DNA from: Bacillota bacterium
GTDB taxonomy: Bacteria > Bacillota > Clostridia > Christensenellales > UMGS416
Assembly (NCBI GenBank): GCA_023421955.1
Contig: JAEZSE010000005.1
Location: 1 to 64,000 of the forward strand
Length of the DNA: 64,000 nt
Direction of reading: 5' to 3'
In this document: in pieces, positions 41,835 to 50,436 of the stretch
How positions within the stretch are numbered: the stretch's first letter is position 1
Layout: each line of letters opens with the position of its first letter
Notes under the pieces: generated by a model
The model's input: the letters and a program-made list of their open reading frames with translations, nothing else
Told to the model about the DNA's origin: nothing
The model's database searches: none
Translations under genes and position numbers: made by a program

Positions 41835-42986
41835 ATGTCGCGTTGGGCCGCCGCCATCGATTTTGGGACTTCAAAGATTGCTGTAGTGGCCGGCGTGTTG
41901 GATGAGCGCGGGGCGCTCCATGTGTTGGGTGCCGGCCAACAGGTCTATGCCGGCTTTCGCGACGACGAGTGGCTGGACGTGGAAGGACTTGAGGACGCAA
42001 TCCTCAGTGCCCGCAAGGCTGCCGAGAAGCAGGCAGGTCGGCGCATCCGCGATATGTTCGTGGCTGTGCCCGGTGAATACATTCAGGTGGCTTTCAACAA
42101 TGCCGAGGTGGAGATCAACAACCGTTACGGTCTTGTAAGCCGCGACGATGTGGAAGAATTGATAGCCAGAACGGGTGATTTTGATCATCCGGACGGCTAC
42201 ATTCCCCTCCATAGGACCCCGGTAGCCTATCTCATCGAAAACCAGACGCGCTTCAAGCCCCCGGTTGGTGAAAAGGCGCGATATCTCAGTGGTTATGTGT
42301 CTCATGTACTGGCTGCTGAAACCTTTGTGGAAGATGTGAGCGCGACGCTGAGCAACCTTGGTATCGGCGTGATGGGCATGATTGCCGGCCCAGTGGGCAG
42401 CGGCTATCTGGTACGGACAGACAACGAGGCGAAACGCACTGCCATCGTAATCGATACCGGCCATTTTTCAACTGATGTCATGGTAGCCGAAGGCGAGGGG
42501 CTCGTGTTTCATGACAATCTTCCCGTAGGCGGTGGCTCGATCACTAGAGATATTTCTCTACTCTTGGGTATGCCGCCTGAAGAGGCGGAGCAACTGAAAC
42601 GCAAGCTGGTGCTGGGTATGAATCGTGGTGACGGCATCCCGATGCATCGGGCCGGGCATGGGGCCCTGGCTGACGCGCAGGAGATCGCCGAAGCAAGAGT
42701 TTGGGATATGGCGGATCAGATCGCAGCGCTGCTCCGGGATTGCGGTGTCAACTGTGACGCGCAGACCGGGATTTATCTCACAGGTGGAGGATTGAGCCAG
42801 CTTCGGGGCGCAAAGGACATCCTGAGCGCTACATTGGGAAGAATCGTGAAACCTTACTCCCATTCCTCACCGCTGTTGAGCGGGCCAGCCTTCACGACAG
42901 CAGCAGGGACGCTGTTTTATGCGCTGAACGTGCTGCAGAAGACTCCGGTGAGCAGCTTCATCGCGTGGCTCAGAGACCTGTTCTAG
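41835..42986 (+). CDS. ftsA: Actin-like cell division protein FtsA, 383 aa
   Basis: It anchors FtsZ to the membrane. The actin-type phosphate loop is AAIDFGTSKIAVVAG. The second nucleotide block is TAIVIDTGHFSTDVMV, followed by NLPVGGGSITRDIS and GIYLTGGGLSQLRGA. It ends in an amphipathic helix (VSSFIAWLRDLF), the membrane-targeting tail of FtsA. It is somewhat shorter and divergent compared with model FtsA. The start at 41835 has AGGAG only one base away, and a second site (GGAAGG) 14 bases away, so initiation is atypical. Confidence 0.88.
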   Translation: MSRWAAAIDFGTSKIAVVAGVLDERGALHVLGAGQQVYAGFRDDEWLDVEGLEDAILSARKAAEKQAGRRIRDMFVAVPGEYIQVAFNNAEVEINNRYGLVSRDDVEELIARTGDFDHPDGYIPLHRTPVAYLIENQTRFKPPVGEKARYLSGYVSHVLAAETFVEDVSATLSNLGIGVMGMIAGPVGSGYLVRTDNEAKRTAIVIDTGHFSTDVMVAEGEGLVFHDNLPVGGGSITRDISLLLGMPPEEAEQLKRKLVLGMNRGDGIPMHRAGHGALADAQEIAEARVWDMADQIAALLRDCGVNCDAQTGIYLTGGGLSQLRGAKDILSATLGRIVKPYSHSSPLLSGPAFTTAAGTLFYALNVLQKTPVSSFIAWLRDLF

Positions 42987-43019
42987 ATATAGATACGAAA
43001 GACGAGGAGGAGACAGTTC

Positions 43020-44396
43020 GTGTTGGAATTTGATATTGATGCGGCCCAATTTGCCCAAATCAAGGTAATCGGGGTAGGCGGGGCAGGCAACAATGCAGTC
43101 AATAGAATGATAGAATCGGGCCTGAAGGGTGTGGAGTTCATCTCAATGAACACAGACAAGCAGGCGTTGCTTCTGTCCAAAGCCAACCAGAAGATACAGA
43201 TCGGGGAAAAGATCACAAAAGGTCTTGGAGCCGGAGCCAACCCTGAGGTAGGCCAACGGTCCGCTGAAGAAAGCCGTGAAGAGATTGCCCAAAATCTGAA
43301 GGGTGCCGACCTTGTGTTTATCACAGCTGGCATGGGCGGCGGCACTGGCACAGGCGCAGCACCTGTGGTAGCGGATGTTGCCCGTGAAATGGGCATCCTC
43401 ACCATCGGTGTGGTCACCAAGCCGTTTTCTTTTGAAGGCAAACCCAGGATGCAGAATGCCGAGCGGGGCATTAAGGAAATGGAGCCCCGCGTCGATACTC
43501 TGGTTGTGATCCCCAACGACAGGCTGCTGGGTGCAGTGGGAAAGGGCACATCACTGCTGGAAGCCTTCCGCGTGGCCGATGATGTGCTGCGCCAGGGCAT
43601 TCAGGGCATCTCCGATCTTATCTCAATGCCCAGCCTCATCAACCTGGACTTCGCCGACGTGCGCACCACGATGAAGGAAAAAGGCCTGGCTCACATGGGC
43701 ATCGGACGGTCCTCCGGTGACAACAGGGCATCCGAGGCCGCTAAACAAGCGATATCGAGCCCGCTGCTGGAAACCACGATCGACGGTGCCCGTGCGGTGT
43801 TGATCAATATCACCGGCGACCCAACGCTAGGCTTGATGGAAATCGAAGAAGCCGCCTCGCTTGTAGCCAAGGCTGTGGATCCGAACGCGAACATCATCTT
43901 CGGCGCCGGCATCGACGACACGATGGACGATATGGTTCGCATCACCGTAATCGCCACAGGCTTTGAGGGCGGCAGGCCCTTGCAGCGCAAGCCTCCGAAC
44001 AAGCCGCAGGGCGACGAGGCCGACCAGCAGCGCCAGGCCGGTGGCCGTGACCAAGCGCAGACTGCGCAGCAACCACAGGGTGGGTTCCGCCAGGCGCCAG
44101 CCCGGCCAGCTTATACCGATGAAAGCACGTCCACCTTCACACCACAGCGTGACCGCGCGCCGGAACGTGACCAGCGCAATTATGACCGCGACACGCGCGG
44201 CGGGTTCGACCAGCAGCGTGGCGGTTATGACCGTGACCGTGGCGGCTACAGCCAGCAGGACGTGCGTGACCGTGATCGTGACCGTGACCTTGACCGGGGC
44301 CGTCAGGACACCGCCAGCATCCCCAGGCAGAAGCCCAACATCGTCATTGAGGATGATGACCTGGATGTGCCGCCGTTCTTGAGGCGTAGAAGGTAA
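43020..44396 (+). CDS. ftsZ: Cell division GTPase FtsZ with Arg-Asp-rich linker, 458 aa
   Basis: The tubulin-like Z-ring protein. The GTPase domain (about 1-320) has IKVIGVGGAGNNAVNRM, the tubulin signature GMGGGTGTGAAP and NLDFADVRTTM. A linker of about 120 residues, rich in Gln, Arg and Asp (blocks such as RDRDRDRDLDRGRQD), leads to the conserved tail DDLDVPPFLRRRR that binds FtsA and SepF. GTG 43020 follows GAGGAGGAG by 7 bases. The linker composition is unusual for FtsZ. Confidence 0.95.
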   Translation: MLEFDIDAAQFAQIKVIGVGGAGNNAVNRMIESGLKGVEFISMNTDKQALLLSKANQKIQIGEKITKGLGAGANPEVGQRSAEESREEIAQNLKGADLVFITAGMGGGTGTGAAPVVADVAREMGILTIGVVTKPFSFEGKPRMQNAERGIKEMEPRVDTLVVIPNDRLLGAVGKGTSLLEAFRVADDVLRQGIQGISDLISMPSLINLDFADVRTTMKEKGLAHMGIGRSSGDNRASEAAKQAISSPLLETTIDGARAVLINITGDPTLGLMEIEEAASLVAKAVDPNANIIFGAGIDDTMDDMVRITVIATGFEGGRPLQRKPPNKPQGDEADQQRQAGGRDQAQTAQQPQGGFRQAPARPAYTDESTSTFTPQRDRAPERDQRNYDRDTRGGFDQQRGGYDRDRGGYSQQDVRDRDRDRDLDRGRQDTASIPRQKPNIVIEDDDLDVPPFLRRRR

Positions 44397-44401
44397 TCGT
44401 A

Positions 44402-44414
44402 TTGACATTGTCAA
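44402..44414. promoter_or_regulatory. Small palindrome between ftsZ and the nucleotidyltransferase gene
   Basis: TTGAC-ATT-GTCAA, six bases after the ftsZ stop. TTGACA in it could be a -35 element, but no -10 is seen at 16-18 bases. Confidence 0.3.
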
Positions 44415-44434
44415 TTATTTGACATCGAAGTTGC

Positions 44435-45352
44435 ATGGTAAATGCAAACGCAAGACCAGTTGGCGGAGACATTCGTCAACTGGTTTTTGGTTATGAGAGC
44501 TACTTTACACCGTTTGTTGTGCTGGGGGAGGGCTCGGGAGTGGAATTTGTATATCATGGCGCGATGGCTGATGAAGTGAATGAGGTGCTGGCCGGCCTCG
44601 TCAATGCATTTTGCACCCATATCGGGGAAAATCTGAACGGCTTGTACCTCCATGGCTCTCTGGCGATGGGCTGCTTCCGGCCCTGGAGCAGTGACATTGA
44701 TCTGTTGGCCGTTACCCATGCGCCGATGCAGCGGGAGGAAAAGCTCTCGCTGGTGCGTGTTGTTATGGCCGTTGCAGAAGCGGGGGAACAATTCCATAAG
44801 GTAGAGTTTAGTGTGGTAACGGCGGAAGATGCACTCAGGGCATCTCACCCGATTCCATACGTCCTGCACTACTCCGACAGTTGGCATCAAGCATACAAAG
44901 AGGGCAGGGCGGAGCATGTGATTACCGGTGGACTGGACGACGATCTAGCCGCCCACTTCATGGTGCTCCGCCAGCGCGGCGTCGCTCTTTACGGCGTGCC
45001 GGTTGATCAGGCAATCGGCCAGGTATCTCGCGAAGATTATCTGAGGGCTGTATGGGCTGACATTGCAGGGTCTGCATCGAATGTCGCTGAGCGGCCAGCC
45101 TACACAGTGCTGAACCTTTGCCGCACGATAATGTATCTGCAAACCGGTTATGTTGGCTCCAAGAAGGAGGGCGGGATGTGGGCGATGGAAGTGCCGGAAT
45201 TGACACAGTTTGCGCCGTTGATAGCGGAAGCGCTCGGGGAATACACATCTGGGCAGCCGGGTTGTTATAACGTCGCTCAGGCCTGTATACTCGCCGGAAG
45301 AATGATGGAGCTGATAAGACCCTTGATGAATATCACGTTGCCGCCGTCATAA
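44435..45352 (+). CDS. AadA-like aminoglycoside nucleotidyltransferase-family protein, 305 aa
   Basis: The nucleotidyltransferase motif is LHGSLAMGCFRPWSSDIDLL (GS...DxD), and the C-terminal helical domain (YTVLNLCRTIMYLQTGYVGS, KKEGGMWAM) is the DUF4111 type found in ANT(3'')/ANT(9) enzymes that adenylylate streptomycin and spectinomycin. Chromosomal relatives in Bacillota are often of unknown substrate, so resistance cannot be assumed. The ribosome binding site is weak (GAAG at 44427-44430). It lies 38 bases after ftsZ, with no clear terminator between them. Confidence 0.78.
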   Translation: MVNANARPVGGDIRQLVFGYESYFTPFVVLGEGSGVEFVYHGAMADEVNEVLAGLVNAFCTHIGENLNGLYLHGSLAMGCFRPWSSDIDLLAVTHAPMQREEKLSLVRVVMAVAEAGEQFHKVEFSVVTAEDALRASHPIPYVLHYSDSWHQAYKEGRAEHVITGGLDDDLAAHFMVLRQRGVALYGVPVDQAIGQVSREDYLRAVWADIAGSASNVAERPAYTVLNLCRTIMYLQTGYVGSKKEGGMWAMEVPELTQFAPLIAEALGEYTSGQPGCYNVAQACILAGRMMELIRPLMNITLPPS

Positions 45353-45471
45353 GCATCATACAACCGGGCATTCCTCTTCTGCTCCCATGAAATCGTGGTA
45401 TAGGTTGGCAGGGGTCAACATATACATCAATTGAAGAATTGAACCATTTCATGCCGCAAAGGAGTGGGAGC

Positions 45472-46950
45472 ATGGCTGACATGGATATCTACAAGGAGAT
45501 GGCGGAACGTACCGACGGTAATATATATGTGGGCGTGGTGGGCCCGGTGCGCACGGGAAAATCCACCTTCATCCGGCGCTTCATGGATCTGATGGTGCTG
45601 CCGGAGCTGGAAGAATCCTGGAGTAAGGAGCGCCTGATCGACGAACTGCCTCAGAGCGGAGGCGGCCGCACGATCATGACCACCCAGATCAGCTTTGTTC
45701 CCAGCGAAGCGGTGGAGGTGAACTTATCAGACAATGCCCGCTGTAGTGTGAGAATGGTGGACTGCGTGGGCTACATGGTCGAAGGGGCATATGGTGACAC
45801 GGAGAATGGTGCCCCGCGCATGGTGCATACCCCCTGGCAGGAGGATGAAGTTACCTTTGCGATGGCAGCGGAAATGGGCACCCGCAAAGTGATTGAGGAC
45901 CATTCCACCATTGGCCTTGTGGTGACCACAGACGGCACGATTACCGATTTGCCACGGGCCGGCTATGTGCATGCCGAGGAGCGGGCCGTGGGCGAACTCA
46001 AGGCTCTGGGTAAGCCCTTTGTGGTTCTTTTAAACAGCCGTGCGCCGATGTCTGAACAGGCACAGGAGCTAAGTGGGTCTCTTTCAGACAAATACGGCGT
46101 GCCCGTGATCGCAATGGACGCTTTGCGTATGAGCCGTGAAGACGTGCAACAAGTGATGAAAACGGTGCTCTTTGAGTTCCCGGTGCGGCAGGTCGATTTT
46201 GAGATGCCCACATGGGTGCGCTCACTGCCCTGGGGGCACTGGCTGCTGAGCTTCATTGTAGATGTGGTGAAGGAAGCGGCGCTGCAGGTGACCAAGGTAA
46301 AGGATTATGAGCGCCTGGTGGAAGCGTTCAGTGCCGCAGAAAACATCGATGGCCTTGAGATTACCCAGATCCATGCCGGAAGCGGCATCGTGGAAGCATC
46401 CATTGTACCTGAGGGTTCATTGTTCTACAGGTTACTAAGCGAGGAAAGTGGTCTGGACATCAATAATGAAGCCTCTCTTATGTCGATCATCTATGACCTT
46501 GCACATGCCAAGCGCGAGTATGATCGTATGGCAGACGCAATCTTTGATGTACGGGATAAGGGCTACGGCCATGTGCGTCCAGGTGTGGCCGATATCAAGC
46601 TGGATCCACCGGAGCTCATCCGGCAGGGCGGGCGCTACGGTGTAAAGTTCAAGGCCACCGCGCCATCCTGGCACATCATCCGGGTGGATCTTTCCACCGA
46701 GGTGGCGCCTACAATCGGCTCGGAAAAGCAGGCGGAGGACTTTGTGCACAGGCTCAACGACCAATATCAGCTGGATCCCAACACGCTGTGGAACACCGAT
46801 TTCTTTGGAACAACGCTCTATGACATGATCGGAGAGGGGCTGGCCAGTAAGAACGGAAGCCTTCCGGCTGTCGCTCAGACCAGGATGCGGCATGCGCTGA
46901 ACAAGATGGTCAATGACGGGAAGAATAATTTGATTTGTATTCTGTTTTAA
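45472..46950 (+). CDS. spoIVA: Stage IV sporulation protein A, 492 aa
   Basis: The ATPase that polymerises on the forespore surface as the base of the spore coat. The Walker A is GPVRTGKSTFIRRFMD near the N-terminus. RTIMTTQISFVPSEAV, VDCVGYMVEGAYG and the C-terminal block through NLICILF are family-typical. ATG 45472 has AAAGGAG 7 bases upstream and gives 492 residues, the length of the Bacillus subtilis protein. In Bacillus it is under sigma-E; no sigma-A promoter is obvious here. Its presence marks the organism as a spore former. Confidence 0.96.
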   Translation: MADMDIYKEMAERTDGNIYVGVVGPVRTGKSTFIRRFMDLMVLPELEESWSKERLIDELPQSGGGRTIMTTQISFVPSEAVEVNLSDNARCSVRMVDCVGYMVEGAYGDTENGAPRMVHTPWQEDEVTFAMAAEMGTRKVIEDHSTIGLVVTTDGTITDLPRAGYVHAEERAVGELKALGKPFVVLLNSRAPMSEQAQELSGSLSDKYGVPVIAMDALRMSREDVQQVMKTVLFEFPVRQVDFEMPTWVRSLPWGHWLLSFIVDVVKEAALQVTKVKDYERLVEAFSAAENIDGLEITQIHAGSGIVEASIVPEGSLFYRLLSEESGLDINNEASLMSIIYDLAHAKREYDRMADAIFDVRDKGYGHVRPGVADIKLDPPELIRQGGRYGVKFKATAPSWHIIRVDLSTEVAPTIGSEKQAEDFVHRLNDQYQLDPNTLWNTDFFGTTLYDMIGEGLASKNGSLPAVAQTRMRHALNKMVNDGKNNLICILF

Positions 46951-46966
46951 ATTGTGATCGATAAAT

Positions 46967-47001
46967 AGAGGCCTCTCCCGGATTGGGAAGGCCCCTTTTT
47001 T
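46967..47001 (+). terminator. spoIVA terminator
   Basis: GAGGCCTCTCCC pairs imperfectly with GGGAAGGCCCC around a GGATT loop, followed by TTTTTT. Confidence 0.85.
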
Positions 47002-47303
47002 ATGCTACATTATCATTCTGATTACTTATATCCAAGTAAAACTCCTTAATTGTTTTCTGTATTAACTCATCAAGGGCATTTGATGAAATTCCCTTCATTC
47101 CTGCTAGTTTTTCTTCTTCAACTGCGATGAGGTGTTCCCGAAGACGGAGCATGCTTTCGCGGTGGGCAGATAAATAAATATCCATTACAACGAGGTCTCA
47201 TTCGCCGTTTTTCGTCAAGCTGGACCGGTTCGCCGGATGATTTGCACAACGCGGCTATTTCATTGTATTTCTTGCGAATTGCGGTAGATGGCTTGATAAC
47301 CAT
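47000..47303 (-). pseudogene. Phd/YefM-family antitoxin, inactivated
   Basis: The first part (MVIKPSTAIRKKYNEIAALC, then KSSGEPVQL) and the last part (VVMDI, then ESMLRLREHLIAVEEEKLAG) together make one Phd/YefM antitoxin, but in different frames. Removing one T from CTT in CAGCTTGACG restores LTKNGE, where the next codon is TGA instead of a glycine GGA, followed by DLVVMDI. So there is a one-base insertion and a nonsense change. No RelE/ParE toxin lies downstream, where the spoIVA terminator begins. It is an orphan relic of a toxin-antitoxin locus. Confidence 0.75.
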
Positions 47304-47314
47304 GGAAAGCCTTC

Positions 47315-47331
47315 GGTAATAATAATTTACC
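47315..47331 (-). promoter_or_regulatory. Remnant operator of the dead antitoxin gene
   Basis: GGTAA-TAATAAT-TTACC, 12 bases upstream of the former start codon, where Phd-type antitoxins usually autoregulate. Confidence 0.35.
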
Positions 47332-47548
47332 AAAATGTTATCCATATGATACTACAATTGTTTCTGAAGTCAAGTTGACAGGATGATATGAGGTGCGAAT
47401 CATCTCTCAATAGTAGGGATCTAGTATCATGATTATATATGAGTTTTCACTTTCTTTGTGTCTCGATTGATTATATCTTGCATTACTTATACAAACAGGT
47501 TATTGTTATTGTATATGAAGGACCTGACAAATATGAAGGGATCCGATA

Positions 47549-48616
47549 ATGAATAGTTTTTCCTTGGAGAAAAAAATAAGAAGTAAAGCTGTTGCTAGAA
47601 TCTGTTTATCATTCGTTTTCATATTGGCTGGTGTTCTGTATATGGTTCTGATGGCAAGTTATGGCTTATTTTCAATGTTAGGATTTTTTGACCCAATCAG
47701 CCTTAATGATGCACCAGGTGAGCTTGACAGATTATCACGCAGCCTGTTTCCTAAATCCACAAGCATCGTTTTAACGGCTGAAGGTGATGACATTATAGAC
47801 GTCGGTATTGAATCTATATATCTCAAAACAAGCAGCATGGAAGGGAAGTATTTTGCTGTTCCACTAGAGGGGAGATACATTTTATGTCTCATGGAAAAAG
47901 AAATATCAAGAAACAGTCTCAGTTCTTCCACATTCAGTTTTAAGGGAGTACTAATGCCAATCGATAAGGAAGTTCATGAAATCATGATAACGGAAATGAC
48001 CGAAGCCGGTTTTGACAGACAGGAGGCTTATAATTCCCTATGCAGCATGATCATTAATACCAACGTTGAGTCAGGCGTCGTTTACAGGTTATTCAATTAT
48101 ACTGCGGCGCTGGTATTATTCGTATTGGGCAATCTGTATATGATTCGTAACCTTTCTGTCATCTTTAATGTATGTAGGGATAAGGGCTTAGCTGTATACT
48201 TGTTGAGCGACAAAATTTTTAGTGACGTCGACAAAGCTTATTCAGATATGGGTAACGACTCGAAATATCCCTTAGGTGGCATATCTAGAGCTGTTTATCT
48301 TCTGGATTTTTGGATTATCAGGGAAACCTTGTTTGGAATGAGGTATTACTCGTCTAGTGAGCTAATGTGGGTATATAAGTCACATTTCCTTGGAATGAAA
48401 ATGAATCATGTACCTACAATGCTTGTGTTGCATGTAAAAGACTGGGTGATCAAACTATATGGGAAAGAAGCGATGATCGACGAGATTCTCCATGCTGTTG
48501 CACAGAGGTACCCGTGGGTTATGGTTGGGTATTCTGGGCAGTTGGAAAGATTGTGGAAATCAGACCGTGAACAGTTTATCAAGGTCGCTCGGCATAACAG
48601 CGTGGCAACGGTCTGA
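47549..48616 (+). CDS. Membrane protein of unknown function, 355 aa
   Basis: I recognise no family with certainty. There are two membrane segments: residues about 17-48 (ICLSFVFILAGVLYMVLMAS, GLFSMLGFF) and about 181-203 (FNYTAALVLFVLGNLYMIRN). About 130 residues lie between them, presumably outside, and a soluble C-terminal domain of about 150 residues follows (RETLFGMRYYSSSELMWVYK, MNHVPTMLVLHVKDWVIKLY, YPWVMVGYSGQLERLW), which resembles a PH-like fold in pattern. A+T content is higher than in neighbouring core genes. It has only a weak ribosome binding site (GGGATCCGATA) and no clear operon partner. It may be a horizontally acquired or fast-evolving gene. Confidence 0.7.
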   Translation: MNSFSLEKKIRSKAVARICLSFVFILAGVLYMVLMASYGLFSMLGFFDPISLNDAPGELDRLSRSLFPKSTSIVLTAEGDDIIDVGIESIYLKTSSMEGKYFAVPLEGRYILCLMEKEISRNSLSSSTFSFKGVLMPIDKEVHEIMITEMTEAGFDRQEAYNSLCSMIINTNVESGVVYRLFNYTAALVLFVLGNLYMIRNLSVIFNVCRDKGLAVYLLSDKIFSDVDKAYSDMGNDSKYPLGGISRAVYLLDFWIIRETLFGMRYYSSSELMWVYKSHFLGMKMNHVPTMLVLHVKDWVIKLYGKEAMIDEILHAVAQRYPWVMVGYSGQLERLWKSDREQFIKVARHNSVATV

Positions 48617-48660
48617 AACGAGGAATAATGATGAATGCTCCGTATTTATGATCTGTGATA

Positions 48661-48689
48661 TTGCTGCTACAGTGTCTATAATGTATAAT
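48661..48689 (+). promoter_or_regulatory. Promoter of the T-box-aspS transcript
   Basis: TTGCTG (48661-48666), 17 bases, TATAAT (48684-48689). Confidence 0.75.
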
Positions 48690-48695
48690 ATAGAC

Positions 48696-48938
48696 AGCAA
48701 CGACCAGGCCAGTACCCCGCGCACCCCGCCAGAGAGGAGCCGCCGCCGGCTGCAAGCGGTTCCAGGGCAATGCATGGGCGAATGACGCCTGCGAGCATGG
48801 GCGAAGAGGCCGTTTTGGCAGTAGACCGCCCCGCATGCCTGCGTTACGGGCCTTGAGCAGGGCGGCCATGCCGCCAATGCGGGTGGCACCGCGGGTTTGA
48901 TTTCCCGTCCCGGAAGATTTCTTCCGGGGCGTTTTATT
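48696..48938 (+). promoter_or_regulatory. T-box riboswitch controlling aspS
   Basis: The conserved GGGTGGCACCGCGG is at 48881-48894, followed by a terminator with stem CCCGGAAG/CTTCCGGG and a T-rich run. Stem I contains AGAGAGGAGCCG near 48733. A GAC triplet at 48784-48786 is the best candidate specifier, an aspartate codon, matching the downstream synthetase; the fold was not computed. Confidence 0.85.
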
Positions 48939-48956
48939 TTGTCAGGAGGGTTATTA

Positions 48957-50276
48957 ATGAATATAGTCAAAGCCAATCCCATGCAACTGCCAGCGCTGCC
49001 CGACAATCCCGCTGACGGCAGCCCAATCCATTTTCATGGTTCCATTTATCGAATCCGCGAGATGAGTGGGTTTGCGTTTGTGATTCTCCGCACTGCAAGA
49101 GATCTTGTTCAAACGGTCTATATCCCAAGTGAAGCAGCTTTCGACCTTGCCGCCATCCACGAGGGCGACTGTGTGGAAGTGATAGGGGCAGCAAAGCCTG
49201 AGCCCCGCTCCAAGCTGGGCTATGACATCATCCTCAAAGAGATGAGCGTGCTGTCTATACCGGTCGGTGAGCTACCCCTGGTCATCAACAAGAAGGAACT
49301 GGGTTTGCCGCTGGATGTGAACCTGCAAGCCCGGTCGCTGTGCCTCCGCAACCAGCGAGAGCGGGCGATCTTCAAGCTGCAGGAGGGAGTGGCGCGGGGC
49401 TTCCGGGAATACTTAACCGGAGAGGGCTTCACCGAAATCCACACGCCCAAGATCGTTGCTGCCGGTGCTGAAGGCGGCTCCAACATCTTTGCGCTGGACT
49501 ATTTTGGCCGAAAGGCTTATCTGGCTCAGAGTCCCCAACTCTACAAGCAGGCAATGGTGGGTGTGTTTGAGCGTGTGTTTGAGATCGGCCCTGTGTTCCG
49601 AGCGGAAAAGCATGACACATCCAGGCATCTCAATGAGTATACCAGCATGGACTTTGAGATGGGCTATATCCATGATCATCATGACATAATGGCCATGGAG
49701 ACGGCGATGCTTCACCACACAATGGTTTTGTTACAGGCGGATTATGCACTTGAGCTCAAAGAGCTCAATGTGAAGCTGCCGGAGTTTACGGAGATCCCGT
49801 CAATCCGCTTCATGGAAGCAAAACAAATCCTCCAATCTGAGTGCAGGTATCATGTGACGGATTATCATGACTTTGAGCCTACAGAGGAACAATTGCTGTG
49901 CGACTGGGTGAAAAAGCAAACCGGCAGCGAGTTTGTGTTCGTGACCCATTACCCCAGCGCCAAGCGGCCCTTTTATGCAATGGATGATCCCGCTGACCCA
50001 GCATATACACTGAGCTTCGATTTACTATTCCGTGGCTTGGAGGTCACGACCGGCGGCCAGCGCATCCATGGCTGGCAGCAGCAGGTGGACAAGATGCTCG
50101 CCCGGGGCATGAATCCTGCCGACTTTGACTCCTACCTGCTATGCCATAAATCAGGTTTGCCGCCCCATGGTGGGCTTGGGCTTGGGCTGGAGCGGTTGGT
50201 GATGAAGCTTGTGGGGTTAGACAATGTGCGCCGTGCCTGCCTTTACCCACGTGATATCCAGCGTTTGGAGCCATAA
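48957..50276 (+). CDS. aspS: Aspartyl-tRNA synthetase, archaeal/eukaryotic-like (possibly non-discriminating), 439 aa
   Basis: A class IIb synthetase: N-terminal OB fold (HFHGSIYRIREMSGFAFVIL), then AAGAEGGSNIFALDYFGRKA, YLAQSPQLYKQAMVG, GPVFRAEKHDTSRHLNEYTS (motif 2) and GLGLGLERLVMKL (motif 3). It lacks the bacterial GAD insertion and is the AspS2 type, which in many bacteria charges both tRNA-Asp and tRNA-Asn; asparagine is then made by GatCAB. AsnRS is a relative, and the GAC specifier favours AspRS. ATG 48957 follows CAGGAGGG; an earlier in-frame ATG at 48897 lies inside the T-box terminator and is rejected. Confidence 0.9.
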   Translation: MNIVKANPMQLPALPDNPADGSPIHFHGSIYRIREMSGFAFVILRTARDLVQTVYIPSEAAFDLAAIHEGDCVEVIGAAKPEPRSKLGYDIILKEMSVLSIPVGELPLVINKKELGLPLDVNLQARSLCLRNQRERAIFKLQEGVARGFREYLTGEGFTEIHTPKIVAAGAEGGSNIFALDYFGRKAYLAQSPQLYKQAMVGVFERVFEIGPVFRAEKHDTSRHLNEYTSMDFEMGYIHDHHDIMAMETAMLHHTMVLLQADYALELKELNVKLPEFTEIPSIRFMEAKQILQSECRYHVTDYHDFEPTEEQLLCDWVKKQTGSEFVFVTHYPSAKRPFYAMDDPADPAYTLSFDLLFRGLEVTTGGQRIHGWQQQVDKMLARGMNPADFDSYLLCHKSGLPPHGGLGLGLERLVMKLVGLDNVRRACLYPRDIQRLEP

Positions 50277-50301
50277 TGGAGGCAAGTAAACAATCTTTAT
50301 C

Positions 50302-50346
50302 TTGTGCATTTTTAGAAATTTACTTAAGGAAATGCACAAATTGTGC
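50302..50346. promoter_or_regulatory. Triple TTGTGC half-site array before pyrG
   Basis: TTGTGCATTT (50302-50311) and AAATGCACAA (50330-50339) form a 10-bp inverted repeat. The second half also forms GCACAA-A-TTGTGC (50334-50346), which abuts the -35 of the pyrG promoter. Three half-sites of one motif around a promoter suggest a dimeric regulator that could loop DNA. Confidence 0.55.
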
Positions 50347-50376
50347 TTGACACAGCAGGAAGGCCACGGTTAAAAT
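50347..50376 (+). promoter_or_regulatory. pyrG promoter
   Basis: TTGACA (50347-50352), 18 bases, TAAAAT (50371-50376). Confidence 0.75.
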
Positions 50377-50436
50377 AATCCAATGTAAAATGCCAGTGTT
50401 ATTCATACATTCGACATATTTCATATTGGAGGTCGC

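Noticed and set aside
44140..44310. Repeat array in ftsZ (possible CRISPR or VNTR)
   Set aside because: The repeats are short codon-level runs for Arg-Asp within an open frame, with no spacers.
48897..48956. Upstream start of aspS
   Set aside because: It falls in the T-box terminator. ATG 48957 has CAGGAGGG at the right distance.
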